Positions 16,953 to 26,637 are shown, counted from the first letter of the stretch. The stretch is 64,000 nucleotides of DNA from NC2004 sp050874905 (GCA_050874905.1 JBNMLP010000004.1:88992-152991); one strand, 5' to 3'. Numbers and translations: made by a program. The notes: generated by a model not told the origin, from the letters alone.

Positions 16953-19900
16953 TTATATGAAATCAAAGCTGTTTTGTGTGAACTCAATCCGCTTATATTC
17001 CATCTCTGTTTTTTCTACCTGACTGCGGTAATCCACAACAACCGTCTGCTGTCTGCCATTGATCAGCTTCTGTCCCAGCACATAGTTGACATCAAAGCGA
17101 CCGGTAATCGCCGGGGTTGCCCCTCGCGCCGGAACGATCAACTGGACATTGTTGGTTTTCAACATTTCAAAGATCGGCTCCCAGATATAAATATCTTTTG
17201 CTGCACCAAACGGGTTATCAATAAAGATCACTTTGCCCAGTTTATTGTTGTCACTGTTCACCGCGTAAATATTGGCAATGTAGTTGATGATCGCGATCAA
17301 AAACTGAATGTAGATACCCTGTGACTGTCCGGTAGAACCCACTGCCTCCTCATATCGCAGATAGCGGCTCTGCTCCTTGATCCGCTCTCTTTTATAAAGC
17401 TTCAGCCGGATCTTGTTCATGTCGGTCACAACCACGGAGAACAGCTGCTTTAAAGACAATTGTTTGCGGATATATTTCATGCGTTCTTCCAAAGTAGAAA
17501 ACTGGTCAATGCCTTTTACAATGCCATCCACATACTCTGCCATTTTTCCGGTCAGACGTTCCTGTGGTTCGTATGGGATGGAAAGATCGATCATCTGGAT
17601 CGCTTCCCCATCCAGCGTAATACCGGATAATTTTGGAAGCCGCATCAGCTCTGTCTTGACATCCTCACAACGGCGCAGGCACTGATTTTCAAAGCCTTCC
17701 TTGATCAACTGCATGTCCTTGACACCCTGTGTCACACGCTCCTGCTCCAGCGTGATAAATTCCATCATATCCTTTAAGCTGTCCTGAAGCTGCTCCAGTT
17801 CTTCTCTGGTCTCCGGCATGGTAATGTCTTTGCGGATCACTTCCGACAATTCATATGCTTTCAGCTCCTTTAACGTCTCCGCTGTCTGCTGTTTATACTG
17901 CTCCAGATCAAGCCGCGCCTTCTGCTCCTTCTTTATCACCTGTTCAAACCGTTCCTGACAGGCTTTTAACTGTCCTAACGTATACTCCGAAAGATCCGGC
18001 AGACTGCTGCCCTCTCCTTCCTGCAAATGATACAGTGCGATCAGGCGGTTTACATCCTTTAAGAAATCCTGCTGTCGGGCATACTGCTTCTGTTCTTCTA
18101 CGAACTCTTTCGTAAAATTCTCTCTCGTTGTCATAAGTTCGCTTAATAAAAGCCGCTGTTCCTCGATCGCACGGTTTAACTGCTCCGCTTCCATTTCCAT
18201 GCGCTCATAGCGGATGCCCTGTTCGGTGAGTTCCTTTAATCCATGCTCAATACGTCCCTCTACCTTGCTGACTTCCTGCGCCCGAAGCTGTGACTGCTGC
18301 TGGCAGTTTTCGTATTGCTGCTCATAACGGCTGCATTCTTTATAAAGAGAAGATAAGTCTTTTTCTCCTGTCCGGTGCACCAGTCCCTGCTCTCTCTTTT
18401 CTTCCAGTTCCGAAAGATCGGCATTTCTCCGCTTCATACTGCGCAGGAGCTGTTCTAAATTGCGCTTTAATGTATCTACCAGATCCTGTTTATCAGAAAC
18501 AGAGCCTGCGCCCTGCTCCACGATCGTTTTTCGCGACTGGAATTCAATGTCCACCTGCTCCTCTGTGTAGCCCAGATCAAGCACCGGACGACCTTTGTCA
18601 TAGGCAGCATAGTAGGTGTCCCACTGCTCCTTCTGTTCGTTCCACTGCTCTTTCAGCGTTGCTGCCTGCTCCCTTGCCTGTTTGAGCTGCGCATTTTTCT
18701 GCTCCATCTGTCTGGTCAATGCAGCAAGCTCTCGCGCCAGTGCTTCCTCGCGTTCCTGTTCCGAAAGTGCCTGTTTTTTATACTCTGTAAATTCCTGATA
18801 GCACGTCCTGATCTCGGCAAGCTGCTGACACTCCTGCTGCGCATTTTCCATGCGTTCCTGAAGTGCTTCGCTTTCTTTTTTTAACGCCTCATTTTCTTCT
18901 TCCTGTTTTTTCATGGCAGCGAAAAGTGCTTCCTGTTCTTTTTCACATTGGAAGTCTCCGTCTGCCGGTGTCTCTTTTTCTTCCAACTGCTCATACTGCT
19001 GGTTCTGTTTCAATAAAAACAGATAGTCTTCCTCCAAAAGCCGCTCGGATTCCTCTGCCTGTGCCACTTCCTGTTCTGCGTCCAAAAGTGCCTGCTTTGT
19101 TCTCTTTTCATATTCGGAAAGTACGGTCTGATCGTAATAGCCTCTGCCATCTCCGGAAAGCATCACAAATGGGGCTGCCTCTCCCCACTCCAGTGTTTCA
19201 AACAGTTCTTCTGTAAAGAGCGGCACCAGATGTCTGCGGCATAAATATGCAAGCGTCTGATCTGCCTGAAGCTGCCTTATCAGCTCCTTCGTTGCTCCTT
19301 TTATAACCAGTCCGTAAGGGGCAAACGGAAGGCGTTCGATCACTTCCTCCTGCTTTTCTTTGGAAAGGGTAAGCAATACCGCTTCTGCCGGTTCTACCTC
19401 AAGTTCATGGCGATCCGTTAAATAGGAGGCGATCGTTTTCAAATGCGCCTCATCGGCAAGAAAATGTCCCTGTTTTTTCTGTGCCTGTTCTTCCCGCCAC
19501 TGCTCCATCTGCTGCTTTTTGGCTGCGACATACCGTGTGCAGTCCGCCCATCTTCTTCTGGCATGTTCTAACAGCTGCTGCCGCTGCTCTTGATTTAGCT
19601 GCTGTTCCTCCCATTCGATCTGATAGGTCTGCGCCAATGCCTGCATCCGGGGAAGTCCCTCGTTTATTTCCTGCCAGATCCGGCTTTGCTCCTGCTGCTG
19701 TTCTTCCTGCTCCTTTTTTATAAATTCCAGCTCTTTTTCGCGCATGTGCATAGCGGCAAGCTTTGCCTCTGCCGCGGCAATCTGTCCGTTTATTTCTTCC
19801 TGTTCTCTGCGATAGCCGGCAAGCTCTTTTTCTTTTTCTCTTACCGCTTTTTTTGCATCCTCAAGCAGCAACAGATTCGTCTGCTTTTTCAGTTCCATCG

Positions 19901-21386
19901 CAGTCGTTTCTTTTGTTTTTGCCTCGATAAAGAGCCGCTTTTTATTGGCACCGGCAACCGCATGCTCACAGGTAAGCTCTCCCTTTTTGCCCATGTCAGC
20001 CTTTAATGCCACTTTGGTTTCGTGCTCGATCTTCTGTGCCTCTAAAAGAAGCTGTTCCTGTTTGGCCGTACGCTCCTCATAATACTGCTTCTTGATGGCA
20101 GCAAGATCATACAGACGATCGAGGTAGCCGGACGAATCCTGTCTTGATTTTTCAATCACTGCCTGCGCCTGCTCCATCTTTTGCTTGACCTCACAGTAGT
20201 CCAGATAATCATTTCCATTTTCCCGTGCACGGCAAATCTCCTCCTGTTCCTTCAGGATGATCCTGGCATTCGCCTCGGAAAGCTTCGCCTCCTCTGCCTC
20301 TTTTTTTAAGGACAGCAGTGCTTCCTCCTCCTGCTGTACCTTCAGGCAGGCAACTACCTGATTGATGCGCGCACATTCTTCGCCTTTTTGTTCAATCATC
20401 TGCTTCTTCTTCCGAAGCTCCTCCTCTTTTTGTTCTGCACGGGAAAGCAGCAGATTTTTGGCGGAGAGCAGCTCTGCCGTCAATTCCTCTTTTTCCTCAT
20501 ATAGATCGCGGCAGGCTCCCACTCTTCCGGACAACACCTGAAGCAGCTCCTTCTGGTGCTCAAAACGGTTCATTTCCCCTTTCTTTTCCGCAAGCTCAAC
20601 CAGCTTGTCCTTCATGTCAAGCAGTGTTTTCGCCATCGTTTCGTTCATGTCTTCCTGATCGGTTTTGTCCCGGAATGATTTTTCAATGATACCCTCGATC
20701 AAAAGATCCTCGACAACCTTGCGGGTGGTGCGGTAATTTGTCTCAAAATAGGTACGCACATGTCCCTCGGTCTTGTTGATGCCGCGGATCATTTCCCACG
20801 CACTTTCATAAAGTCCATACTGGCTGATAAACTGCAGATACTCTCCCTTACGGTCAAATATATAGATCTTTAAGTCCAATGCCTGATGGGACAGCTCCTT
20901 TAAGTAATTTTTCAAGCCATTATATGTGATGCGTTCTCCGTCCTTGACCAGCGGGAGGTTCACAATATCATTTTCATGGTAGGTGCGGTAAAACATGCAG
21001 TAGTTGAAATATTCGATCGCCGCGGTGTCTTCCTTTGCCGCCTCATCCTCTGCCGCATCCTTTGCCTTTCTGGCACAGAAGCCGGTCAGCATGTAACGGT
21101 AATCCTCCTTGATGTCCTGCTCATCCAGATTCCACTCAATGAGGGAATGGATCGTCTTGGAACCACCGCTTGTCCGAAACAGCTTTTCGATCGGCTGCTT
21201 TTCATCCAGCGTACAGTTCGGGATCAGATTTTGCAAAAGCAGAAGCATCAGCACGGATTTTCCGCCACCGTTGGCAAGGTCATAAATGGTATTTTTCCCG
21301 TTCAGACGCATGACAAAATCATCGTAGCACTGCGTGCCAAAATTGTATTTTACGTTATTCACACGGATTCGGTTCATCTGTGGCAT
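16953..21386 (-). CDS. jetC: Wadjet JetC / MukB-like SMC ATPase
   Basis: A 1477-residue SMC-like protein. The N-terminal head has a P-loop at residues 37-44 (LANGGGKS). Two coiled-coil arms of several hundred residues, rich in Glu/Gln/Lys, flank a globular hinge-like part around 690-790 (RLPFAPYGLVIKGATKE, FVMLSGDGRGYY). The C-terminal head has a GSTGQSQGIYIQ signature at about 1350 and a Walker B at 1386-1394 reading IFIDNPFGA, with Asn where the catalytic Glu normally follows the Asp. In Wadjet systems JetC with JetA and JetB extrudes loops on circular plasmid DNA for cleavage by JetD. The ATG is 1 nt after the jetB stop with an AAGGAGG site. No jetD follows; the next element is the structured RNA. 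Confidence 0.8.
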   Translation of the reverse strand: MPQMNRIRVNNVKYNFGTQCYDDFVMRLNGKNTIYDLANGGGKSVLMLLLLQNLIPNCTLDEKQPIEKLFRTSGGSKTIHSLIEWNLDEQDIKEDYRYMLTGFCARKAKDAAEDEAAKEDTAAIEYFNYCMFYRTYHENDIVNLPLVKDGERITYNGLKNYLKELSHQALDLKIYIFDRKGEYLQFISQYGLYESAWEMIRGINKTEGHVRTYFETNYRTTRKVVEDLLIEGIIEKSFRDKTDQEDMNETMAKTLLDMKDKLVELAEKKGEMNRFEHQKELLQVLSGRVGACRDLYEEKEELTAELLSAKNLLLSRAEQKEEELRKKKQMIEQKGEECARINQVVACLKVQQEEEALLSLKKEAEEAKLSEANARIILKEQEEICRARENGNDYLDYCEVKQKMEQAQAVIEKSRQDSSGYLDRLYDLAAIKKQYYEERTAKQEQLLLEAQKIEHETKVALKADMGKKGELTCEHAVAGANKKRLFIEAKTKETTAMELKKQTNLLLLEDAKKAVREKEKELAGYRREQEEINGQIAAAEAKLAAMHMREKELEFIKKEQEEQQQEQSRIWQEINEGLPRMQALAQTYQIEWEEQQLNQEQRQQLLEHARRRWADCTRYVAAKKQQMEQWREEQAQKKQGHFLADEAHLKTIASYLTDRHELEVEPAEAVLLTLSKEKQEEVIERLPFAPYGLVIKGATKELIRQLQADQTLAYLCRRHLVPLFTEELFETLEWGEAAPFVMLSGDGRGYYDQTVLSEYEKRTKQALLDAEQEVAQAEESERLLEEDYLFLLKQNQQYEQLEEKETPADGDFQCEKEQEALFAAMKKQEEENEALKKESEALQERMENAQQECQQLAEIRTCYQEFTEYKKQALSEQEREEALARELAALTRQMEQKNAQLKQAREQAATLKEQWNEQKEQWDTYYAAYDKGRPVLDLGYTEEQVDIEFQSRKTIVEQGAGSVSDKQDLVDTLKRNLEQLLRSMKRRNADLSELEEKREQGLVHRTGEKDLSSLYKECSRYEQQYENCQQQSQLRAQEVSKVEGRIEHGLKELTEQGIRYERMEMEAEQLNRAIEEQRLLLSELMTTRENFTKEFVEEQKQYARQQDFLKDVNRLIALYHLQEGEGSSLPDLSEYTLGQLKACQERFEQVIKKEQKARLDLEQYKQQTAETLKELKAYELSEVIRKDITMPETREELEQLQDSLKDMMEFITLEQERVTQGVKDMQLIKEGFENQCLRRCEDVKTELMRLPKLSGITLDGEAIQMIDLSIPYEPQERLTGKMAEYVDGIVKGIDQFSTLEERMKYIRKQLSLKQLFSVVVTDMNKIRLKLYKRERIKEQSRYLRYEEAVGSTGQSQGIYIQFLIAIINYIANIYAVNSDNNKLGKVIFIDNPFGAAKDIYIWEPIFEMLKTNNVQLIVPARGATPAITGRFDVNYVLGQKLINGRQQTVVVDYRSQVEKTEMEYKRIEFTQNSFDFI

Positions 21387-21387
21387 G

Positions 21388-22092
21388 TTATGCTTCCTCC
21401 TTCAAAATCTCGTAAAGACGTCCCCGGTATTCCTCAAAATAGTTCTCTACCAAAGCACGCATCCGTCCGGTCGGGTAATACCGCTCCTGCGCTTCCATCA
21501 AAAGTTCCTGGCTCACCATAAAATTCAGGGCGCATTTCGTAATCGAGGTGCGCGCATTTCGTCCGGCACGGATCACACCGTCTTCGCCCGCTGCCATCGG
21601 CAGTTCATCCCATAAAAGTGCAATGGCACGGAAACTGTTTTCCTCGACTTCATCCTGCACCAATACGGAAAGATCGCTCATGATCTTTTTCAGGTAGTTG
21701 GTAGTCTGTTCCACTATCTCGGACAAACTCACACACTCCACGAACTGATAGCTTCCCGTGTCATTATAAAAGAAGAGAAGGATCTGATACATGATAAAGT
21801 ACACAAGATAAAGTTCTTTGTTATAACGAAGTCCCATGCTTCGCTTCAGCTCCTCATTGCTATAGCCGAATACCCGGTTGCCCTCGGAGGCATTTAAGTA
21901 AAGACTGTTGCCATATTCATACAGGTTTAAGTTCAGCCGTTTCGTCAGCAGATGAAGCACCTCATACACCTCTGCATTGGTCGCATATTCCTCATAAAGA
22001 GCGCGGTTGCTTCCACCGTCCCGCTTCACTTCTTCCCCCATCATCAGCCTTGCATAAATATCGATGGCTTTTTCTACATTGCGCTGTTCCAT
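21388..22092 (-). CDS. jetB: Wadjet JetB / MukE-like protein (DUF6063 family)
   Basis: A 234-residue helical protein with winged-helix character, recognised as the DUF6063 type that accompanies JetA-family kleisins (the MukE/KITE position). It begins MEQRNVEKAIDIYARLMMGE and has a conserved-looking VIRAGRNARTSITKCALNFM stretch near residue 180. In MukBEF-like complexes KITE subunits bind the kleisin and modulate the SMC heads. It starts immediately after the jetA stop codon (position 22093) with AAAGGACGG as ribosome site and is followed after 1 nt by jetC, so the three proteins are made together. Confidence 0.8.
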   Translation of the reverse strand: MEQRNVEKAIDIYARLMMGEEVKRDGGSNRALYEEYATNAEVYEVLHLLTKRLNLNLYEYGNSLYLNASEGNRVFGYSNEELKRSMGLRYNKELYLVYFIMYQILLFFYNDTGSYQFVECVSLSEIVEQTTNYLKKIMSDLSVLVQDEVEENSFRAIALLWDELPMAAGEDGVIRAGRNARTSITKCALNFMVSQELLMEAQERYYPTGRMRALVENYFEEYRGRLYEILKEEA

Positions 22093-23640
22093 TTATAGAT
22101 CCGTCCTTTCAAATACCATATCACTGACAAAGCAGCCCGGATATACCATAAGCTCCCCGCCGCCTTTTTGTTCCACACGAAATGTCATCGCCTCATAACG
22201 TTCTTTTTCTTCCCGGCTCAGTTCCTTTGCAACAATTCCATCCAGGAAAGTATCCTGATGGTTCATCATATCCGCTACAACATATTCCTTCTTCTGGCAC
22301 AGGTGTACAAGGAACGAATAATAGTCAATGTTCGCATAGATCTCCTTGCCAAACCGGATCTCTAAGATTGCATTCCACTCCGAAAGCGTGATCGTGTGTT
22401 TCTTCTTGATCTGTTCTAAAAGCTCTACCGCAAACTTTTTGAAGTTCGCATTGATCCGCTCCTGCTCTACTTCATCCGGGTAAATGTACGTCTCCTCTTT
22501 CCCGGTTTCCTCCACCTTTTCCCGTACTGTTTCGTGTTCCGGACGGTTGGTGAGCAGGCGGTCCAGATTCTGGAAAGAAAAGGTCTTTCTGCCCTGCGGT
22601 TTGAATAACGGCAGGATCATGTGGCTCAACCCGGAAACATCATCCCGCTCTTCCAATGTTTTCAACTGCTTTCTAAAATCAAATACCGGCCGCAAACGGT
22701 GCAGCTTTGCCTTCGATACGATCGAATCTGTGACCTTCGTCAGTTCCATCGTTTCTGACACCAGACTGGCATGCCGCCGGATCGTTTTTTTCAGCTCCGT
22801 TTCCAGCTCATAGATTTCCTTTAATACAACATAATATTTCTGGGATGCTTCTCCCTTTGATCTGGCAGACAATTCCGCCTTGGAAAGTGCCGTATCGATC
22901 AGCTCTTTGTTCTTCTTAAAAAGCTTCTCCTCCTCCGTAAACCATTTGGCTACGGAATCCATATAATTCTGGTAACGTGTCACACCCTCGAACACATCGA
23001 TCTCCAACGTGCGGATCACTTCCTGTTTTTTCAGCAGCATCTTTGATACTTCCGCGTTAATGCGCTTTACCACGTCAATACCGCCTTTGAAATTGCTGGA
23101 TTCGATCATCTTCTCCAATAATAACTGCTGGATGCTGATCTGGCTCTCCTCCTTTACCTCCTTGGTTTCAAGATAAAGAGCCACTCCATCTGCCGTAATG
23201 CGGTAAAAAATGCTGCCGTTTTCTATCTCGCTTTCGATCAGCTTCACCCGCATCGTTTTCTGTTTGTGGTCTTTGGGATCAAAATAATGAAAATAAAAAG
23301 GCTTGCCGTCATTTTTGATCTTGTCAAAGATATAACGGATCAGCTCCTCCATCTCTGCATCGCTCACCTCTAAAGAGAAATCACGCACCAGCAGACGGCT
23401 TAAGAAATCCCGGTAAAGCGTAAAGGTCACTCTGCGCTCATTAAAATTATTTTCATCAATAAAAAAACGCAGGGATGCCAGTGTGATATACCCCATATCC
23501 AGATGGGCATACTGCCCCTCCTTGTACTGCGCAAAGGTCATTTCCTGTAATTTGAAAAAGGGATAATATTTCCGAAGATGCTCCATGCGGTGGGCATGGG
23601 TATCAATGATGTCATTCCATAGAATATACTGTTCCGGCAT
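22093..23640 (-). CDS. jetA: Wadjet JetA-family kleisin (DUF5716-type, MukF-like)
   Basis: A 515-residue helical protein that matches the JetA family once called DUF5716. The N-terminal half has winged-helix-like parts (FNERRVTFTLYRDFLSRLLV, FYRITADGVALYLETKEV). The middle is coiled coil (about 200-310), and the C terminus has another helical module followed by a short beta tail. The kleisin joins the two JetC heads. AAAGGA is about 11 nt before the ATG. It is the first gene of the jetABC transcript; a terminator for the upstream membrane genes lies 76 nt further up. Confidence 0.82.
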   Translation of the reverse strand: MPEQYILWNDIIDTHAHRMEHLRKYYPFFKLQEMTFAQYKEGQYAHLDMGYITLASLRFFIDENNFNERRVTFTLYRDFLSRLLVRDFSLEVSDAEMEELIRYIFDKIKNDGKPFYFHYFDPKDHKQKTMRVKLIESEIENGSIFYRITADGVALYLETKEVKEESQISIQQLLLEKMIESSNFKGGIDVVKRINAEVSKMLLKKQEVIRTLEIDVFEGVTRYQNYMDSVAKWFTEEEKLFKKNKELIDTALSKAELSARSKGEASQKYYVVLKEIYELETELKKTIRRHASLVSETMELTKVTDSIVSKAKLHRLRPVFDFRKQLKTLEERDDVSGLSHMILPLFKPQGRKTFSFQNLDRLLTNRPEHETVREKVEETGKEETYIYPDEVEQERINANFKKFAVELLEQIKKKHTITLSEWNAILEIRFGKEIYANIDYYSFLVHLCQKKEYVVADMMNHQDTFLDGIVAKELSREEKERYEAMTFRVEQKGGGELMVYPGCFVSDMVFERTDL

Positions 23641-23715
23641 GCGTGTTTACGTTCCTTTCCGATCGTTTTGCTCGTTATATTTTACCACAGCTTTTCCGAG
23701 ATTTCCAGCAATGAG

Positions 23716-23748
23716 AAAAGTCCGGGCAGCATAACGTCCCGGACTTTT
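23716..23748 (-). terminator. Intrinsic terminator after the small membrane genes
   Basis: A perfect 11-bp stem (23716-23726 with 23738-23748) with an 11-nt loop. On the minus strand the stem itself ends in TTTTCTC; on the plus strand TTTTTCC follows. It lies 12 nt after the stop of the 99-residue membrane protein. Confidence 0.75.
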
Positions 23749-23760
23749 TCCTTGCTTTTC

Positions 23761-24060
23761 TTATTTTTTTGCGATTAGTTTTTTGGGATCATGTACCAGC
23801 AATACTACCATCCAGATGAGCAGTCCCAATGTAATGACGGTAATCCCTAAAAAGGCATCATTTAACATCTCTGCTGCCGACGGGGTAAAGTACGCCGCTT
23901 TTAATTCTGCATATTCAAAGCAGGCATCTACCAGCCACATCAAAGAGGCACCCCAGTAAATACGGGCAAGTGTTGCCAGACGGTAATCATCCCGGTGCTC
24001 GTTCATGTACCAGACGATCGTCGTAACGATCGCTGCGATCACGGTTAGTAATAATGTCAT
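23761..24060 (-). CDS. Small membrane protein of unknown function
   Basis: A 99-residue protein with an N-terminal membrane segment (about 2-18), an amphipathic middle containing RLATLARIYWGASLMWLVDACFE in two parts, and a C-terminal membrane segment (about 72-90) before a basic end. I do not recognise it. AAGGAG precedes the ATG by 7 nt. It is 11 nt downstream of the 127-residue protein gene and forms a pair with it; both may be the tail of the urease transcript, 93 nt further upstream, but this is only proximity. Confidence 0.6.
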   Translation of the reverse strand: MTLLLTVIAAIVTTIVWYMNEHRDDYRLATLARIYWGASLMWLVDACFEYAELKAAYFTPSAAEMLNDAFLGITVITLGLLIWMVVLLVHDPKKLIAKK

Positions 24061-24071
24061 GCCGTATCTCC

Positions 24072-24455
24072 TTACTCCTCTGCCTCAGCACTCTCTTTTT
24101 CCTGCTTTTTACTAAGCATATGGGACACTGCTACCATGCCGCCCCAGACTGCGGTGACTAATACAGCCATTCCCACTCCGGCTGTCGCCATTTCCTGAAG
24201 CATGGCGATCGCATCCGCTTTGTCTACGGCTGCGGTTAAAAATGGAAAATATGGTACGACCTCTCCATGCCATACATGCTCTAACATGAGAAGCGCGCTG
24301 CCTCCCCATAACATTTCATTGAGCCATTTTAATTTTGGCGCAAAGGTATGTGCGGTTCCTTCTGTATTCTTATGACTCTCTTCCTTTTTCTCTACTGCTT
24401 TTGTCACTGCAGTGGTGATCACTGCTTCTGTTGCAGGTACTAAAAAACATGCCAT
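24072..24455 (-). CDS. Small membrane protein of unknown function
   Basis: A 127-residue protein. The N terminus (MACFLVPATEAVITTAVTKA) looks like a short hydrophobic helix, followed by a charged loop, a helix around LNEMLWGGSALLMLEHVWHG and a C-terminal hydrophobic helix (GVGMAVLVTAVWGGMVAVSH) before an acidic tail. AAGGAGG precedes the ATG. No family is recognised. The Trp/His in the membrane part and position after ureD are compatible with a transport or metal role, but that is speculation. Confidence 0.6.
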   Translation of the reverse strand: MACFLVPATEAVITTAVTKAVEKKEESHKNTEGTAHTFAPKLKWLNEMLWGGSALLMLEHVWHGEVVPYFPFLTAAVDKADAIAMLQEMATAGVGMAVLVTAVWGGMVAVSHMLSKKQEKESAEAEE

Positions 24456-24548
24456 AGTAAATTCCTCCTTATTTGTTGTATCTTTTTATGCTTTGTTCAA
24501 CTGTTTTATTATAAAGCAGTACGGGCAACTTCGCAAGTCACCTTGTGC

Positions 24549-25307
24549 TTATAATCGTATTTCCTGATAAAAATTCTGAATGTCCTGTGCCCGGTCTGCT
24601 AACGTCCGGATCACATATCCCATCTCACACCGGCTGACTCCCACCAAAAGATTTCTGCCTTCTGCCAGGTCTCTGACCGCATGATCAAATTCCTCCGGCA
24701 TTAAAGGACTGTAACAATACAACATGCCACAATGGGTATACGTCCCAAAATGTCCCAGTCCGGAATGTACAAATTGTGCCGGACATAATTTCATATGGTC
24801 AAAGAACACCAGCTTTTCTCCGATATAAATGCGCAGACGATTTTCATAGCGTTCCATCTGAAACTGTTCGTTCATTGCGACACGGCCACTTGCCACAATA
24901 TCAGAGTATTGCAGCGTGGAAGAAGCACATCCCCGGATGACCGTTTCACCGGAAAAGCTGCTGTTTGCAAAGGGAATGACCGGCTTTGGCAAAAAGCGGA
25001 GCGATGCCTGCTCCCCCAGACTGATCTGGGTGATGCGGCTGGCTTCTTTTCCTGTTCTCTCCGGAAATATTTTTTCGTAACTCTGTGTCAGATACTCGAC
25101 CTTTGCCTGCTCTTTTATATGAAGAGACATACTGACATGGTCGCCGCCAAACAGCCCCGGACAGGCACACATCTGCATAAGCTGCATGGTATCCCTGTCA
25201 TAAAACGGTGACATGATCTTATAGGGAGCTTCCAGAAAGAGATCCGAAAGCTGCGTGCCATTTTCGCCGCCGGTGGCTTCTATATAAATACTACTCTTCA
25301 TCGTCAT
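24549..25307 (-). CDS. ureD: Urease accessory protein UreD (UreH)
   Basis: A 252-residue protein that binds apo-urease and, with UreF and UreG, forms the complex that delivers nickel. The order of motifs fits the family: an N-terminal PYKIMSPFYD region, a GLFGGDHVSMSLHIKEQAKV core with the usual G.L.GD pattern, FLPKPVIPFANSSF and a C-terminal VIRTLADRAQ helix. It is somewhat shorter than the 270-280 residues typical of UreD. It starts 8 nt after the ureG stop with only a weak ribosome site, and is the last recognised gene of the ure cluster. Confidence 0.88.
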   Translation of the reverse strand: MTMKSSIYIEATGGENGTQLSDLFLEAPYKIMSPFYDRDTMQLMQMCACPGLFGGDHVSMSLHIKEQAKVEYLTQSYEKIFPERTGKEASRITQISLGEQASLRFLPKPVIPFANSSFSGETVIRGCASSTLQYSDIVASGRVAMNEQFQMERYENRLRIYIGEKLVFFDHMKLCPAQFVHSGLGHFGTYTHCGMLYCYSPLMPEEFDHAVRDLAEGRNLLVGVSRCEMGYVIRTLADRAQDIQNFYQEIRL

Positions 25308-25315
25308 CGCCCACT

Positions 25316-25924
25316 TTACTTATCTTCAAACAACACATCCTTCTTGATCCAGTCAATCACCTGATCGACCCCCTCCAGGGTCATCAGATTGGTAAATAAA
25401 AACGGTCTGCCCTGCCGCATCCGTGTCGAATCCGATGCCATAACAGAAAGATCCGCTCCAACAAGCGGTGCCAGATCGGTCTTATTGATGACCAAAAGAT
25501 CCGAACGGGTCACACCGGGACCTCCCTTTCGGGGAATTTTTTCTCCCTGTGCCACATCGATCACGTAGATGGAAGCATCTGCAAGATCAGGACTAAAGGT
25601 AGCGGAAAGATTATCTCCACCGCTCTCGATAAAAATGATCTGTACATCCGGGAACCGCTCTGCCAGCTCCTCGACCGCCTCTAAATTCATGGAACAATCT
25701 TCGCGGATCGCAGTATGAGGGCATCCTCCTGTTTCCACTCCAATGATCCGCTCCTTTTCCAGCGCAGAATTTTTGATCAGGAAACTGGCATCCTCCTTGG
25801 TATAAATATCATTTGTCACCACACAAATGTCGTAATCCTTTGACATCTGTCTGGTCAGCCGCTCGATCAATGCGGTCTTTCCGGAACCGACCGGACCGCC
25901 AACTCCTATTTTCACATAGCCCAT
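25316..25924 (-). CDS. ureG: Urease accessory GTPase UreG
   Basis: A 202-residue SIMIBI-class GTPase that powers nickel insertion into urease. The P-loop is GGPVGSGKTALI at residues 8-19; the metal-binding CPH motif appears in GVETGGCPHTAIREDCS; the guanine-recognition element is NKTDL at about 149-153. Length is normal. AGGAGG lies 7 nt before the ATG. It is 11 nt downstream of ureF. Confidence 0.96.
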   Translation of the reverse strand: MGYVKIGVGGPVGSGKTALIERLTRQMSKDYDICVVTNDIYTKEDASFLIKNSALEKERIIGVETGGCPHTAIREDCSMNLEAVEELAERFPDVQIIFIESGGDNLSATFSPDLADASIYVIDVAQGEKIPRKGGPGVTRSDLLVINKTDLAPLVGADLSVMASDSTRMRQGRPFLFTNLMTLEGVDQVIDWIKKDVLFEDK

Positions 25925-25935
25925 TGTCCTTCCTC

Positions 25936-26622
25936 CTAACTGATATATAATCTCGTATAAAGATGCTCGTGCCGCATGGCTTCCACATCAAACTGCACAC
26001 CAGAGACACCGAGATCTTCCATCGTAATGCTGCCAGCCAGCTCCACACATGCCCTGATCCACGGATCACTTTGAAACAAGATCCGCTGTCCGCTCATCTG
26101 ACTGAGCGGCACCAGCTTCACCGCATTGGTGACAACGGAGGAGAGCAGACTAAACGCATAAATACCTGCTGCCTCTGTTACCGGAATTTCCTGCCATTTG
26201 CTGTAAAGTCCGACCGCCTGCGCATAATTGCCGTATAGCTGCTGGGAAAAAACGGCTTCTTTGTACCAGCCAAATCCATTCGTTACTTCTTCCCCGACCT
26301 GATCGATCAATTTTAAAAATCTCCGGCACAGCTTCCGGCTTCCCTGCCGCACTTCCATGGGTGCCTTCATCGCATTGGCATAGCTGTCAAGCCGGGTCAG
26401 ATATTCGGGATTGTCTGCATGGGAATACGAAAGCATCATCACGCCGACATCCCCATAAGCCAATAGTTCCATATAGCTTTTGACATACATAGACAGCTCC
26501 TGCTCCGTCTTAATATATCCTTCTGCCACAAATGTCTCTAACCCATTGGAAAGGGTATAGGTTCCAATGGGGAACAGACTATCCGTGATCTGAATCATTC
26601 GCAGTAATGCCGTTAGATCCAT
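25936..26622 (-). CDS. ureF: Urease accessory protein UreF
   Basis: A 228-residue helical protein with the UreF opening (LLRMIQITDSLFPIGTYTLS, then NGLETFVAEG), corresponding to the family D..fP.G.y.hS.GLE pattern. UreF acts as the GTPase regulator that bridges UreD and UreG. It lies between ureE (15 nt) and ureG (11 nt). AAGGATG precedes the ATG. Confidence 0.95.
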   Translation of the reverse strand: MDLTALLRMIQITDSLFPIGTYTLSNGLETFVAEGYIKTEQELSMYVKSYMELLAYGDVGVMMLSYSHADNPEYLTRLDSYANAMKAPMEVRQGSRKLCRRFLKLIDQVGEEVTNGFGWYKEAVFSQQLYGNYAQAVGLYSKWQEIPVTEAAGIYAFSLLSSVVTNAVKLVPLSQMSGQRILFQSDPWIRACVELAGSITMEDLGVSGVQFDVEAMRHEHLYTRLYIS

Positions 26623-26637
26623 ACGCTCACATCCTTA

